Shown here: one piece after another, positions 29,919 through 38,749 of the stretch
How the letters are laid out: every line of letters begins with the position of its first letter
How positions within the stretch are numbered: position 1 is the first letter of the stretch
Assembly (NCBI RefSeq): GCF_001902145.1
Contig: NZ_MRST01000015.1
Coordinates: 103,818 to 167,817 of the forward strand
Length of the DNA stretch: 64,000 nucleotides
Reading direction: 5' to 3'
Source: Pseudomonas fluorescens
Lineage (GTDB): Bacteria > Pseudomonadota > Gammaproteobacteria > Pseudomonadales > Pseudomonadaceae
Notes under the pieces: model-generated
Told to the model about the DNA's origin: nothing
The model's database searches: none
Seen by the model: the letters and a program-made list of their open reading frames with translations, nothing else
Translations under genes and position numbers: made by a program

Positions 29919-31169
29919 TCAGGTGACGCTGTTGCGCACTTTGAATTGCGGCTGGTCCCAGGTGGCGTTGTCGAGAATTTCACCGAGGATTTCCACGGCG
30001 TCCCACACCTCGGTAAAGCTGGTGTACAACGGCGTGAAACCAAAGCGCATGATCCGCGGCTCACGGTAATCGCCGATCACGCCTCGAGCGATCAAGGCCT
30101 GGATCACCGCGTAACCTTCGGGGTGTTCAAAGCTGACGTGACTGCCGCGCCGGGCGTGTTCACGCGGGGTGATCAGTTCCAGGCCGTGGGCGGCGCAACG
30201 GCTTTCGACCAACGCGATAAACAGGTCGGTCAATGCCAGGGATTTGCGGCGCAGGCTGGCCATGTCGGTCTGGGCAAAAATCTCCAGGCCGCATTCCACC
30301 ATGGCCAACGAGGTAATCGGCTGCGTACCGCAGAGGTAGCGGGCAATGCCGGCGCTGGGGGCGTAGGTGGACTCCATGGCGAACTGCCGGGTATGCCCGA
30401 ACCACCCGGACAACGGCTGGCGCACCACATCTACCAACGCCGGGTTGACCCACACAAACGCCTGGGAGCCCGGGCCGCCGTTGAGGTATTTGTAGGTGCA
30501 GCCAATGGCATAATCCGCGCCGGCCTGGTGCAGGTCGACAGGCACCGCGCCCGCTGAATGCGCCAGGTCCCAGATACTCAGCGCGCCACACTCGTGGCTC
30601 AGCGCGGTCAGCGCCGCCATGTCGTACATGTAGCCGGTCTTGTAGTTGACGTGGGTGAGCATCACCACCGCCACGTCTGCGTCGATGGCCTGGGGCAGTT
30701 CGGCCGGGCTGTTCACCAGACGCAGGGAATAGCCTTGTTGCAGCAGTTCGGCCAAGCCTTCGGCGATGTACAAGTCGGTGGGAAAGTTGCTCGCTTCGCT
30801 GACGATAACCTTGCGCGTCGGGGAGCGTTGGCGCTGCACGCTCAAGGCGGCGCTGAGCACTTTGAACAGGTTGATCGAGGTGGTATCGGTGATCACCACC
30901 TCGCCCTCCCGCGCACCGATCAACGGCGCCAGGCGATTGCCCAGGCGCTGGGACAAATCGGCCCAGCCGGCGCTGTTCCAACTGCGAATCAGGCCATTGC
31001 CCCACTCCTGGGCGATCACCTGTTGTGCCCGTTCCAGCGCCGCCACCGGGCGAGCGCCGAGGGAGTTGCCGTCGAGGTAAATGACCCCATCGGGCAAGGC
31101 GAACTGTTGGCGCAGTGGTGCCAACGGGTCCTGGGTGTCTAGGGCTAGGCAATGGCTTCTAGTGGTCAT
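29919..31169 (-). CDS. kynU: Kynureninase
   Basis: The 416-residue PLP enzyme cleaves L-kynurenine to anthranilate and alanine. It starts [45 protein letters not shown] and has the PLP-lysine segment [17 protein letters not shown]. Other conserved parts are [13 protein letters not shown] and [10 protein letters not shown]. It is divergent from the KynR-like Lrp gene, as in other pseudomonads, but here kynA and kynB are 11 kb away. Confidence 0.96.
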   Translation of the reverse strand: MTTRSHCLALDTQDPLAPLRQQFALPDGVIYLDGNSLGARPVAALERAQQVIAQEWGNGLIRSWNSAGWADLSQRLGNRLAPLIGAREGEVVITDTTSINLFKVLSAALSVQRQRSPTRKVIVSEASNFPTDLYIAEGLAELLQQGYSLRLVNSPAELPQAIDADVAVVMLTHVNYKTGYMYDMAALTALSHECGALSIWDLAHSAGAVPVDLHQAGADYAIGCTYKYLNGGPGSQAFVWVNPALVDVVRQPLSGWFGHTRQFAMESTYAPSAGIARYLCGTQPITSLAMVECGLEIFAQTDMASLRRKSLALTDLFIALVESRCAAHGLELITPREHARRGSHVSFEHPEGYAVIQALIARGVIGDYREPRIMRFGFTPLYTSFTEVWDAVEILGEILDNATWDQPQFKVRNSVT

Positions 31170-31225
31170 GGGTCGTCCTGGTTTTTATAAGTGAGGATGG
31201 GCCAAATAATGAACGAACTTTTAGA

Positions 31226-31277
31226 GAATTTTCGTGCAAAGTGGTGGGTAAACGACTATTTAAGCTGTAGAAAATTC
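31226..31277. promoter_or_regulatory. Inverted half-sites in the kynU-kynR intergenic region
   Basis: GAATTTTC (31226-31233) and GAAAATTC (31270-31277) are perfect inverse copies with centres 44 bp apart, about four helical turns. Such spacing suits an Lrp-type octamer or paired dimers. The gap is AT-rich and carries both divergent promoters. Confidence 0.5.
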
Positions 31278-31313
31278 GAATTTAACCTCCAAACACGCGG
31301 ATATCTTCCAAGC

Positions 31314-31787
31314 ATGATTCTCGACGCTACCGACCTGCGCCTCCTGCATTTCCTGCAACAGGATGGCCGCATCAGCAACCAGGAATTGGCGGAAAAAGTC
31401 GCGCTGTCGCCGTCCGCATGCCTGCGCCGTTTGCGCCTGCTGGAGAGCGAGGGAATCATCAGCGGTTACCGCGCGGTATTGAACGCCGAGCAGTTGGGGA
31501 TCGAGCTGGAAGCCATCGTGCACCTGTCGTTGCGCCAGGATGTGGAGGACTGGCATGAGACATTCATCAAGAAGGTGCAAGGCTGGCCAGAGGTGGCGAG
31601 CGCCTATGTGATCACTGGCGCCAGCAACTATGTGCTGCGGGTGCAGGCGCGCAACCTCAAGCACTTCTCGGACTTTATCGTGAACCACCTGAACCGCACG
31701 GCGGGAGTGATGGATATCCGTTCGGAGATAGTGCTGCAGAAGATCAAGGACCGGGATGAGGTGTTGGACCTGGTCGTGCGCAAATAG
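31314..31787 (+). CDS. kynR: Lrp/AsnC-family regulator, KynR-like
   Basis: The 157-residue protein has an N-terminal HTH (ATDLRLLHFLQQDGRISNQELAEKVALSPSACLRRLRLLESEGII) and a C-terminal RAM domain (VASAYVITGASNYVLRVQARNLKHFSDFIVNHL). In P. aeruginosa the Lrp-type KynR activates kyn genes in response to kynurenine. The divergent position next to kynU supports this identity, and the paired GAATTTTC sites lie between them. ATG 31314 was chosen because family members begin about here; the ORF extends upstream without conserved sequence. Confidence 0.88.
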   Translation: MILDATDLRLLHFLQQDGRISNQELAEKVALSPSACLRRLRLLESEGIISGYRAVLNAEQLGIELEAIVHLSLRQDVEDWHETFIKKVQGWPEVASAYVITGASNYVLRVQARNLKHFSDFIVNHLNRTAGVMDIRSEIVLQKIKDRDEVLDLVVRK

Positions 31788-31807
31788 CACAAACACCCCA
31801 AAACCAA

Positions 31808-31875
31808 TGTGGGAGCTGGCCTGCGATAGCGGTGGAACATTCACCACCGCTATCGCAGGCAAGCCAGCTCCCACA
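31808..31875. repeat. REP pair (GGGAGCTGGC, GATAGCGGTGG type)
   Basis: TGTGGGAGCTGGCCTGCGAT faces its inverse over 68 bp, with a CACCGCTATCGCAGGC arm. It lies between the converging kynR and catA genes. Confidence 0.95.
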
Positions 31876-31890
31876 TTTTGACCGAGTTGA

Positions 31891-32820
31891 TCAGTCTTCC
31901 AGGGCACGCACGCGTTGCATCCGTTTCTGCTCTACCGGCGCGGCGGCAGGCTGCAACTCAAAGTCAAAATCAATCTGCGCAAACCGCCCCTGCACGCCAA
32001 ACTCCCGCGCCAGTTGCGGATCGTCACTGAAGCGAATCTCGGCAATCAGTTCATCCCGGGTGGCATAGGCAAAGTCATCATGCAGGTACGGGTCATCCGA
32101 CAGGTTGATCTGCGTGGTCAGGTGCCGGTGCCCAGGCGCCGAGATGAAAAAGTGGATATGCGCCGGCCGCTGCCCATGGCGCCCTAGTTGGTCGAGCAAC
32201 TGCTGGGTCGGCCCGCTCGGTGGGCAGCCGTAGCCCGAAGGCACGATGCTGCGAAAACGGTAGTTGCCCTGGGCGTCGGTCTCGATGCGCCGACGCAGGT
32301 TGAATTCCGATTGCGCCGGGTCGAACCACGAATAGGTCCCGCCCGTGTTGGCCTGCCACACATCGACAATCGCCCCTGCCAACGGCTTGCCCTCGGTATC
32401 GCGTACTTGCCCGCGCATGAACAACGGCACCGCGTCGTCCTTGCCGTCATCCAGCCGTGCCTCGTACTTGGACAGCGGCGCACCGGCCACGTACAACGGG
32501 CCTTCGATGGTGCGCGGCGTGCCGCCAGACTTGCCGGCCTCCTCGTCGGCGGCATCCATCAACAGGTCCAGGTAATGCTCCAGGCCCAAGCCGGCGGCGA
32601 GCAGGCCGGCCTCTTGGTTTTTGCCCAGCTCATTGAGGTAGTTGACCGCCTTCCAGAATTCTTCCGGAGTCACTTCCAGGTCTTCGATGATGTTCACGGT
32701 GTCGCGCAGGATCCGGTAGATCAGCGCCTTGGTGCGCGGGTTGCCCGCGTCATTGAGGTTACCGCTGGCCTCTTCGAGAAACTGTTGGGCGTGGGCAGTC
32801 TGGGACAGGCGGATGGACAT
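31891..32820 (-). CDS. catA: Catechol 1,2-dioxygenase
   Basis: The 309-residue intradiol dioxygenase opens catechol to cis,cis-muconate using Fe(III). Metal ligands are visible: Tyr in GTYSWFD, Tyr in PSGYG and the two histidines of RPAHIHFF. The N-terminal helical linker domain (1-100) is that of intradiol enzymes. It is the last gene of a catBCA operon (gaps 12 and 39 bp) and receives catechol from antABC a few kilobases away. Confidence 0.97.
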   Translation of the reverse strand: MSIRLSQTAHAQQFLEEASGNLNDAGNPRTKALIYRILRDTVNIIEDLEVTPEEFWKAVNYLNELGKNQEAGLLAAGLGLEHYLDLLMDAADEEAGKSGGTPRTIEGPLYVAGAPLSKYEARLDDGKDDAVPLFMRGQVRDTEGKPLAGAIVDVWQANTGGTYSWFDPAQSEFNLRRRIETDAQGNYRFRSIVPSGYGCPPSGPTQQLLDQLGRHGQRPAHIHFFISAPGHRHLTTQINLSDDPYLHDDFAYATRDELIAEIRFSDDPQLAREFGVQGRFAQIDFDFELQPAAAPVEQKRMQRVRALED

Positions 32821-32859
32821 GGTGCATTCCTCATCTTGTAGTTATAGGTGGGAGCCGGC

Positions 32860-33150
32860 TCAGCGGTCGTCCGCATGGATCGACGACGGATGGCGGCACA
32901 GCGCATTCACTTCGATGGCCATGTAGGGGAACAACGGCAATTGCATCAGCAGGTCGTGCAGGTCCTGCACGCTGTCGACATCGAACACGCTGTAGTTGGC
33001 GTAATGCCCGGCGATGCGCCACAGGTGGCGCCATTTGCCCTCTTGTTGCAGGCGCTGCGCCAAGGCTTTCTCCTCGGCCTTGAGGCTCGCGGCGCGCTCG
33101 GGGTGCATGTCGAGGGGCAGGTTCACGGTCATTTTTACGTGGAACAACAT
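32860..33150 (-). CDS. catC: Muconolactone delta-isomerase
   Basis: The 96-residue protein starts MLFHVKMTVNLPLDMHPERAASLKAEEKALAQRLQQEGKWRHLWRIAG, the diagnostic CatC sequence. It converts muconolactone to 3-oxoadipate enol-lactone and works as a decamer. It is the middle gene of catBCA. Confidence 0.97.
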   Translation of the reverse strand: MLFHVKMTVNLPLDMHPERAASLKAEEKALAQRLQQEGKWRHLWRIAGHYANYSVFDVDSVQDLHDLLMQLPLFPYMAIEVNALCRHPSSIHADDR

Positions 33151-33162
33151 GGCAGAGGCCTC

Positions 33163-34290
33163 TCAGTGTTTGTCACGGCGAAAGAACGCCAGGCGCTCTT
33201 CATCGAGCGTCAGGCCCAGGCCCGGCGCAGTGGACACATGCAGCTGGAAATCGCGGTACACCGGTGGCTCGGTGAGGATGTCTTCGGTCAGCAACAGCGG
33301 GCCAAACAGCTCGGTGCCCCACGCCAGTGTGTCCAGCGTGAGAAAGGCATGGGCCGAGGCCAGGGTGCCAATGCCCCCTTCAAGCATGGTGCCGCCGTAC
33401 AAGCCGATGCCGGCCGCTTCGGCAATCGCCGCCGTGCGCAATACGGCGCGCGGGCCGCCGTTCTTGGCGATCTTGAGAGCGAACACCGTGGCCGCGCCTT
33501 CGCGGGCCAGGTTGAAGGCGTCTTCGACGCATTCGATAGATTCATCGGCCATGATCGGCACCGGGCTCGACAGGTTGAGCCGGGCCATGCCGCCACGGTT
33601 ATTGCGTGAGATCGGTTGTTCGATCAGGTCGATACCGTTGTCGCCGAGCACCTTGCATGCCCGCAGGGCCACAGCTTCATCCCAGGCCTGGTTGACGTCG
33701 ACGCGCACACTGGCGCGCTCGCCCAGGGCTTTTTTGATCGCGATCACATGGGCCAGGTCGCGGTTGACCTCGCCCGCGCCAATCTTCAATTTGAAGAGGC
33801 GATGACGGCGCAGGTCGAGCATTTTCTCGGCCTCGCTGATGTCCTGTTCGGTATTACCGCTGGCCAGGGTCCAGGCCACCGGCAACGCATCACGCACACG
33901 CCCGCCAAGCAGCTCGCTGACCGGCAGCCCGAGGCGTTTGCCGAGGGCGTCGAGCAAGGCGCTTTCGATGCCGGACTTGGCAAAAGTGTTGCCGCGAATA
34001 CTGCGCTCCAGACGCAACATCGCCGCGTTGACGTTACTCGCATCCTGGCCGATCAGCAGCGGCGCGAAGTGACGGTCGATATTGACCTTGATGCTGTCGG
34101 GGCTCTCGTTGCCGTAGCTCAGACCGCCGATGGTGGTGGCTTCACCGATGCCTTCGATGCCGTCGGTGCAACGCAGACGGATGATAACGAGGGTCTGGTT
34201 TTGCATCGTGTGCATCGCCAGCTTGTGCGGGCGAAGGGTGGGCAGATCGACGATGACAGTTTCGATGGACTCGATGGCGCAAATCGGCAT
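33163..34290 (-). CDS. catB: Muconate cycloisomerase
   Basis: This 375-residue enolase-superfamily enzyme lactonises cis,cis-muconate. It contains LFKLKIGAG with the catalytic KxK, the metal ligands in RVDVNQAWD, IEQP and MADES, and YGGTMLEGGIGTLAS. ATG 34290 is the family start (MPICAIESIETVIVDLPT). The frame stays open for another 390 codons upstream across catR and a REP pair, but that part is not coding. It is first in the operon, divergent from catR. Confidence 0.96.
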   Translation of the reverse strand: MPICAIESIETVIVDLPTLRPHKLAMHTMQNQTLVIIRLRCTDGIEGIGEATTIGGLSYGNESPDSIKVNIDRHFAPLLIGQDASNVNAAMLRLERSIRGNTFAKSGIESALLDALGKRLGLPVSELLGGRVRDALPVAWTLASGNTEQDISEAEKMLDLRRHRLFKLKIGAGEVNRDLAHVIAIKKALGERASVRVDVNQAWDEAVALRACKVLGDNGIDLIEQPISRNNRGGMARLNLSSPVPIMADESIECVEDAFNLAREGAATVFALKIAKNGGPRAVLRTAAIAEAAGIGLYGGTMLEGGIGTLASAHAFLTLDTLAWGTELFGPLLLTEDILTEPPVYRDFQLHVSTAPGLGLTLDEERLAFFRRDKH

Positions 34291-34376
34291 GGCAATACCC
34301 GTTGGGTTCTTTATAGATTTTCGTCGATTCTGTTCCGCATTTTTTCGGGCTTCCAATATAGAATTGGTCTCGTGCG

Positions 34377-34391
34377 ATACCCTTAAGGTAT
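34377..34391. promoter_or_regulatory. CatR box (ATAC-N7-GTAT)
   Basis: ATACCCTTAAGGTAT is a perfect interrupted dyad of the LysR-type T-N11-A form. It is in the catB-catR gap and ends 13 bp before the catR ATG, overlapping its upstream ribosome-site region. It would allow activation of catBCA and self-repression. Confidence 0.7.
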
Positions 34392-34404
34392 GAAAGGAGT
34401 CGAT

Positions 34405-35280
34405 ATGGAACTGCGTCACTTGCGCTATTTCCAGGTGCTGGGCGAAACCCTCAACTTCACCCGAGCTGCCGAACGCTTGCATATCGCCCAGCCGCCTTTG
34501 AGCCGGCAGATCCAGCAACTGGAGGATGAACTCGGGGTGGTGCTGCTGGAACGCAGCCGGCCCTTGCGGCTGACCGAGGCCGGACGGTTTTTCTATGAGC
34601 ATGCCAATGTGTTGCTCGAACAACTGGGCAAGGTCTGCGACACCACTCGGCGCATCGGCCAAGGCGAGAAAACCTGGCTGGGCATCGGCTTTGCGCCGTC
34701 GACCTTGTACGGCGTGCTGCCGGAATTGATTCGGCGCCTGCGCACTCACGAGGCCCTGGAGCTGGAGCTGGGTTTGTCGGAGATGACCACCTTGCAGCAG
34801 GTCGAAGCGCTCAAGGCTGGCCGCATTGACGTAGGCTTCGGGCGGATTCGCATTGACGACCCGGCCATCGTCCAGCGTGTCCTGGTGGAAGACCGTCTGG
34901 TGGCGGTGCTGCCCAGTGGTCACCCCTTGCTCGCCGCCCCCGCCACCCTTGCCCAATTGGCTGCCGAGCCTTTCGTGCTCTACCCCGGCAACCCGCGCCC
35001 CAGTTATGCCGACCATGTGATCGCGCTGTTCGACGCCCACGGCTTGAGTGTGAAGGTGGCGCAGTGGACCAACGAATTGCAGACCGCTATCGGCCTGGTG
35101 GGCGCAGGTATGGGGGTGACGCTGGTGCCGGCGTCGGTGCAGGTGCTGCATCGGGCGGATATTGGCTATACGCCGGTGGTGGAGGCGACGGCGACTTCGC
35201 CGATCATCCTCAGCCAGCGGGTGAATGATCAATCGCCGGGGCTGACTCATTGCCTGCAACTGGTGGAGGAACTGATCTGA
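34405..35280 (+). CDS. catR: LysR-family activator CatR
   Basis: The 291-residue protein begins MELRHLRYFQVLGETLNFTRAAERLHIAQPPLSRQIQQLEDELGV, the CatR/BenM-group HTH. It has an effector domain with GFAPSTLYGVLPELI. BenM/CatR members respond to cis,cis-muconate, the product of CatA. ATG 34405 with AAAGGAG five bases upstream is preferred to ATG 34390, which overlaps the operator. It diverges from catBCA. Confidence 0.93.
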   Translation: MELRHLRYFQVLGETLNFTRAAERLHIAQPPLSRQIQQLEDELGVVLLERSRPLRLTEAGRFFYEHANVLLEQLGKVCDTTRRIGQGEKTWLGIGFAPSTLYGVLPELIRRLRTHEALELELGLSEMTTLQQVEALKAGRIDVGFGRIRIDDPAIVQRVLVEDRLVAVLPSGHPLLAAPATLAQLAAEPFVLYPGNPRPSYADHVIALFDAHGLSVKVAQWTNELQTAIGLVGAGMGVTLVPASVQVLHRADIGYTPVVEATATSPIILSQRVNDQSPGLTHCLQLVEELI

Positions 35281-35305
35281 GACAGCCCTGACACTACACA
35301 TCCAA

Positions 35306-35395
35306 TGTGGGAGCGGGCTTGCTCGCGAATGCGGTATACCAGTCGATGCATGTGCCGGCTGACCCAACGCATTCGCGAGCAAGCCCGCTCCCACA
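35306..35395. repeat. REP pair (GTGGGAGCGGGC type)
   Basis: Full inverted pair in the gap between converging catR and antR. Confidence 0.95.
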
Positions 35396-35413
35396 GTTTG
35401 ATCTTCATTGATT

Positions 35414-36406
35414 TCAGAGGCTGCGCAGGCGCTTGCGCTGCAATGTCTGGCTAGGAGATTCATCGAACAGCTTGCGGTACTCCGCCGAAAACCGCCCCAG
35501 GTGCGTAAACCCCCAGCCCAGGGCGATTTCAGAAATAGTGCGCATTGAGCCCTGCTCCAGAATCTCCTGGCGCACCGCCCCCAACCGATGCTTCTTCAGA
35601 TAAGCCATGGGCGACAGTGCGAAGTACTTGCGAAACGCATCGAACAGTTTGAACCGCGACACGCCCGCAGCCGCCTCCAAGTCTTCCAGGTGCAGCGCTT
35701 CACGAGCATTGTCGTGGATGAGTTGGCGCGCACGGATCAGGTAGTGCGGCAGTTTCACCCCCAGCACGTCCCGCAGCTCTTCGGAGTAGTTATTCGGCTG
35801 CGCCAGGATCAGCCCCTTGATCAGTGAGCTTTCCAGGTCGCGGGTAAACGCCGCCTGTTCGTACAGTTCACTGCTGCGCTCAAGTTCGGCGATGAAATAA
35901 CGCGCCATGCGCCACCACGACGCCGGGGCCCCGTCCACGGCATCCATCACCGACTCAAACCGCAGCGGTGCATCGATGGGCCGTTGCAGCAAACCTTCCA
36001 GCGACTCGCTCATCGCCGCGCGGGTGATCACCACCTGCAACTTGCGGCAATCACCGGAAATCGCCAGCACCTGATGCTCATTGGGCGAAATGATCACGCC
36101 CTGGTCGCGGTTGGAACTGAGGCGCTCACCGTTCTTGCTCAACTCCTGCTCGCCCACCAACGGCAGGCTCAGGCTGTAGCTACTGAAGTGCTCGGCGTCC
36201 TCGATGTCGATGGTCACATCGGTGCCGTACTCGATCACGCCCAGGGTGGTGGCGCGGGACTTGAACACGTTGGCGCTGTGGTGAAAGCGCAGGCGCTCAG
36301 GGGTTGCCGTCGCCAGGCGATGGGGCCCGCAGATGCCGGACATCCAGCTGCGGGCGCCTTCGAGGTCGAAGCGTTGAATATGAATATCGCGTGTCTGGCT
36401 ACTCAT
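35414..36406 (-). CDS. antR: AraC/XylS-family activator AntR
   Basis: The 330-residue protein has a C-terminal AraC HTH pair (LEDLEAAAGVSRFKLFDAFRKYFALSPMAYLKKHRLGAVR and ISEIALGWGFTHLGRFSAEYRKLFDESPSQTLQ) after an N-terminal sensing domain. It lies divergent from antABC, as AntR does in P. aeruginosa, where it responds to anthranilate. ATG 36406 (MSSQTRDIHIQ) is preferred to an upstream in-frame GTG-type extension that lacks conservation. Confidence 0.88.
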   Translation of the reverse strand: MSSQTRDIHIQRFDLEGARSWMSGICGPHRLATATPERLRFHHSANVFKSRATTLGVIEYGTDVTIDIEDAEHFSSYSLSLPLVGEQELSKNGERLSSNRDQGVIISPNEHQVLAISGDCRKLQVVITRAAMSESLEGLLQRPIDAPLRFESVMDAVDGAPASWWRMARYFIAELERSSELYEQAAFTRDLESSLIKGLILAQPNNYSEELRDVLGVKLPHYLIRARQLIHDNAREALHLEDLEAAAGVSRFKLFDAFRKYFALSPMAYLKKHRLGAVRQEILEQGSMRTISEIALGWGFTHLGRFSAEYRKLFDESPSQTLQRKRLRSL

Positions 36407-36717
36407 CAGGGTGCACCCACGGCGGTTAGGCGTTTGCGCGCTCTGGCGGCGCGTCGTTGAACGTCGACAGCAAGTTCCAGGCCACGCCAGCAGCGTGACC
36501 ACTGGGTGGATAGCAACGGTCGACTATGTGGATAAATCCCAGGGTTTTACGACCATCGCCTGTCATCACAGTAGCGCATGCCGTCACCTGCGCGCACCGC
36601 CATGGGTATTTGCTGCCCAATTTTGCGGCCTGCGTTCCCCCATTAAGCGGATAGCCGGCCACCGCCTCGCAGCCTCTTAATGGCTCACCGTTTAGCCATG
36701 ATCAAAAGGTGCCTCCC
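36407..36717. promoter_or_regulatory. antR-antA divergent control region
   Basis: This 311-bp gap separates two divergent genes and must carry the AntR-dependent antA promoter. It has no ORF with support. I see no clean sigma-70 pair, as expected for an activator-dependent promoter; TGCGTTCCCCC...GCGGATA near 36640 resembles an XylS-type half-site arrangement only weakly. Confidence 0.5.
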
Positions 36718-38109
36718 ATGAGTGGTGCAAGAACCGTCGAGCAGTGGAAATCTTTTATCGAAAGCTGCCTGGACTTTCGCCCGGCCGATGAAGTGTTCCG
36801 CATCGCCCGCGACATGTTCACCGAGCCCGAGCTGTTCGACTTGGAGATGGAACTGATCTTCGAGAAGAACTGGATCTACGCCTGCCACGAAAGCGAACTG
36901 GCCAATAACCACGACTTCATCACGATGCGCGCCGGGCGCCAGCCGATGATCATCACCCGCGATGGCGAAGGCCGGCTCAACGCGTTGATCAACGCCTGCC
37001 AGCATCGTGGCACCACCCTCACCCGCGTAGGCAAGGGTAACCAGTCCACCTTCACCTGCCCGTTCCACGCCTGGTGCTACAAGAGCGATGGCCGACTGGT
37101 AAAGGTCAAGGCGCCGGGGGAATACCCGGAAGGTTTCGACAAGGCCACCCGCGGCCTTAAAAAAGCGCGCATCGAAAGCTACAAGGGCTTTGTGTTTATC
37201 AGCCTGGACGTGAACGGCAGCAACAGCCTGGAAGACTTCCTGGGCGACGCCAAAGTGTTCTTCGACATGATGGTGGCGCAATCGGCCACCGCTGAGTTGG
37301 AGGTGCTGCCGGGTAAGTCCGCCTATACGTACGACGGCAACTGGAAGCTGCAAAACGAAAACGGCCTGGACGGTTATCACGTCAGCACCGTGCACTACAA
37401 CTACGTGGCCACCGTGCAGCATCGTCAGCAGGTCAACACCGAGAACGGCGCAGGTTCCAGCACGACGCTGGACTACAGCAAGCTCGGCGCCGGCGACGCG
37501 AATACCGACGATGGCTGGTTTGCCTTCAACAACGGCCACAGCGTGTTGTTCAGCGACATGCCCAACCCCAGCGTGCGCTCCGGCTACGCCACCATCATGC
37601 CGCGCCTGGTAGAAGAACACGGCCAGCAGAAGGCCGAGTGGATGATGCATCGCCTGCGCAACCTGAACATCTACCCCAGCCTGTTTTTCCTCGACCAGAT
37701 CAGCTCGCAGTTGCGCATCATCCGCCCGGTGGCTTGGAACAAGACCGAGATCATCAGCCAGTGCCTGGGGGTTAAGGGCGAGTCCGACGCCGATCGCGAA
37801 AACCGGATTCGCCAGTTCGAAGACTTCTTCAACGTTTCGGGCATGGGCACGCCCGACGACCTGGTGGAATTTCGCGAAGCCCAGCGCGGCTTCCAGGGCC
37901 GCCTGGAACGCTGGAGCGACATCTCACGAGGCAGCCATCGCTGGGAGACCGGGCCGACGCCCAACAGCGAGGCCATCGGCATCCAACCGGCGATGACCGG
38001 TACCGAGTTCACCCACGAAGGCTTGTACGTCAACCAGCATCGCAACTGGCAGCAGTTTCTGCTCAAGGGTTTGGACCAGCGAGCCCTGGCACTGCGGGAG
38101 GTGAAGTGA
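36718..38109 (+). CDS. antA: Anthranilate 1,2-dioxygenase large subunit
   Basis: The 463-residue oxygenase alpha subunit has a Rieske cluster (CQHRG with partner CPFHAWC) and the mononuclear iron site in NGLDGYHVSTVHYN. With AntB and AntC it converts anthranilate to catechol, releasing CO2 and ammonia. Benzoate dioxygenase is closely related; context with antR and kyn genes favours anthranilate. AAAAGG precedes ATG 36718. Its stop overlaps the antB ATG by 1 nt. Confidence 0.93.
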   Translation: MSGARTVEQWKSFIESCLDFRPADEVFRIARDMFTEPELFDLEMELIFEKNWIYACHESELANNHDFITMRAGRQPMIITRDGEGRLNALINACQHRGTTLTRVGKGNQSTFTCPFHAWCYKSDGRLVKVKAPGEYPEGFDKATRGLKKARIESYKGFVFISLDVNGSNSLEDFLGDAKVFFDMMVAQSATAELEVLPGKSAYTYDGNWKLQNENGLDGYHVSTVHYNYVATVQHRQQVNTENGAGSSTTLDYSKLGAGDANTDDGWFAFNNGHSVLFSDMPNPSVRSGYATIMPRLVEEHGQQKAEWMMHRLRNLNIYPSLFFLDQISSQLRIIRPVAWNKTEIISQCLGVKGESDADRENRIRQFEDFFNVSGMGTPDDLVEFREAQRGFQGRLERWSDISRGSHRWETGPTPNSEAIGIQPAMTGTEFTHEGLYVNQHRNWQQFLLKGLDQRALALREVK

Positions 38110-38600
38110 TGAATGCGCAATTGCAGTACCAGATCGAACAGTTCTTCTACCGCAAGTCCGAACTGTGCGACGCCCAGGACTGGGACGCCTACGTGCAGTT
38201 GTTCGACCCGCAGAGTGAATTCCACCTGCCGCAATGGGACTCGGAACACGTCTACACCCAAGACCCCAAGCGCGAGATGTCATTGATCTACTACGCCAAC
38301 CGTTCGGGGCTGGAAGACCGCGTGTTCCGCCTGCGCACCGGCAAGGCCGCCTCGGCCACGCCGATGCCGCGCACCTTGCACCTGATCAATAACCTGCGCA
38401 TTGCCGAGCAGGCCGACGGCACGTTGGAGGTGCGTTTGAACTGGCATACGTTGTTTTATCGCCTGGCCACGTCCGAGCAGTTTTACGGGCATGCCACGTA
38501 TCGCCTCAAGCCTGCGGGCGACAGCTGGCTGATCATGCGCAAGCACGCCTTGCTGCTCAACGACACCATCAACTCGGTGCTGGATTTCTATCACCTGTAA
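38109..38600 (+). CDS. antB: Anthranilate 1,2-dioxygenase small subunit
   Basis: The 163-residue beta subunit begins MNAQLQYQIEQFFYRKSELCDAQDWDAYVQLF and has the family's LDFYHL C-terminus. It has no cofactor and stabilises the alpha3-beta3 oxygenase. Start ATG 38109 overlaps the antA stop; a GTG one codon earlier is also in frame. Confidence 0.93.
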   Translation: MNAQLQYQIEQFFYRKSELCDAQDWDAYVQLFDPQSEFHLPQWDSEHVYTQDPKREMSLIYYANRSGLEDRVFRLRTGKAASATPMPRTLHLINNLRIAEQADGTLEVRLNWHTLFYRLATSEQFYGHATYRLKPAGDSWLIMRKHALLLNDTINSVLDFYHL

Positions 38601-38615
38601 CGGTGGTGCATCGCC

Positions 38616-38717
38616 CTGTAGGAGCGAGCTTGCTCGCGAAAAACACAAGTACACCGCGAGCATCCAGGGTGTCGGGCGTCATCGCTGACGTTTTTCGCGA
38701 GCAAGCTCGCTCCTACA
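38616..38717. repeat. REP pair inside the antABC operon
   Basis: A full GTAGGAGCGAG-type pair fills most of the 149-bp gap between antB and antC, all on the plus strand. It could reduce antC expression relative to antAB or act as a processing site. Confidence 0.95.
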
Positions 38718-38749
38718 AGGGGTTCATACTTATCCACGGAGTTATGTGA

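Noticed and set aside
34291..35463. A 390-codon extension upstream of catB
   Set aside because: It reads through catR and a REP pair in the opposite direction; the family start is at 34290.
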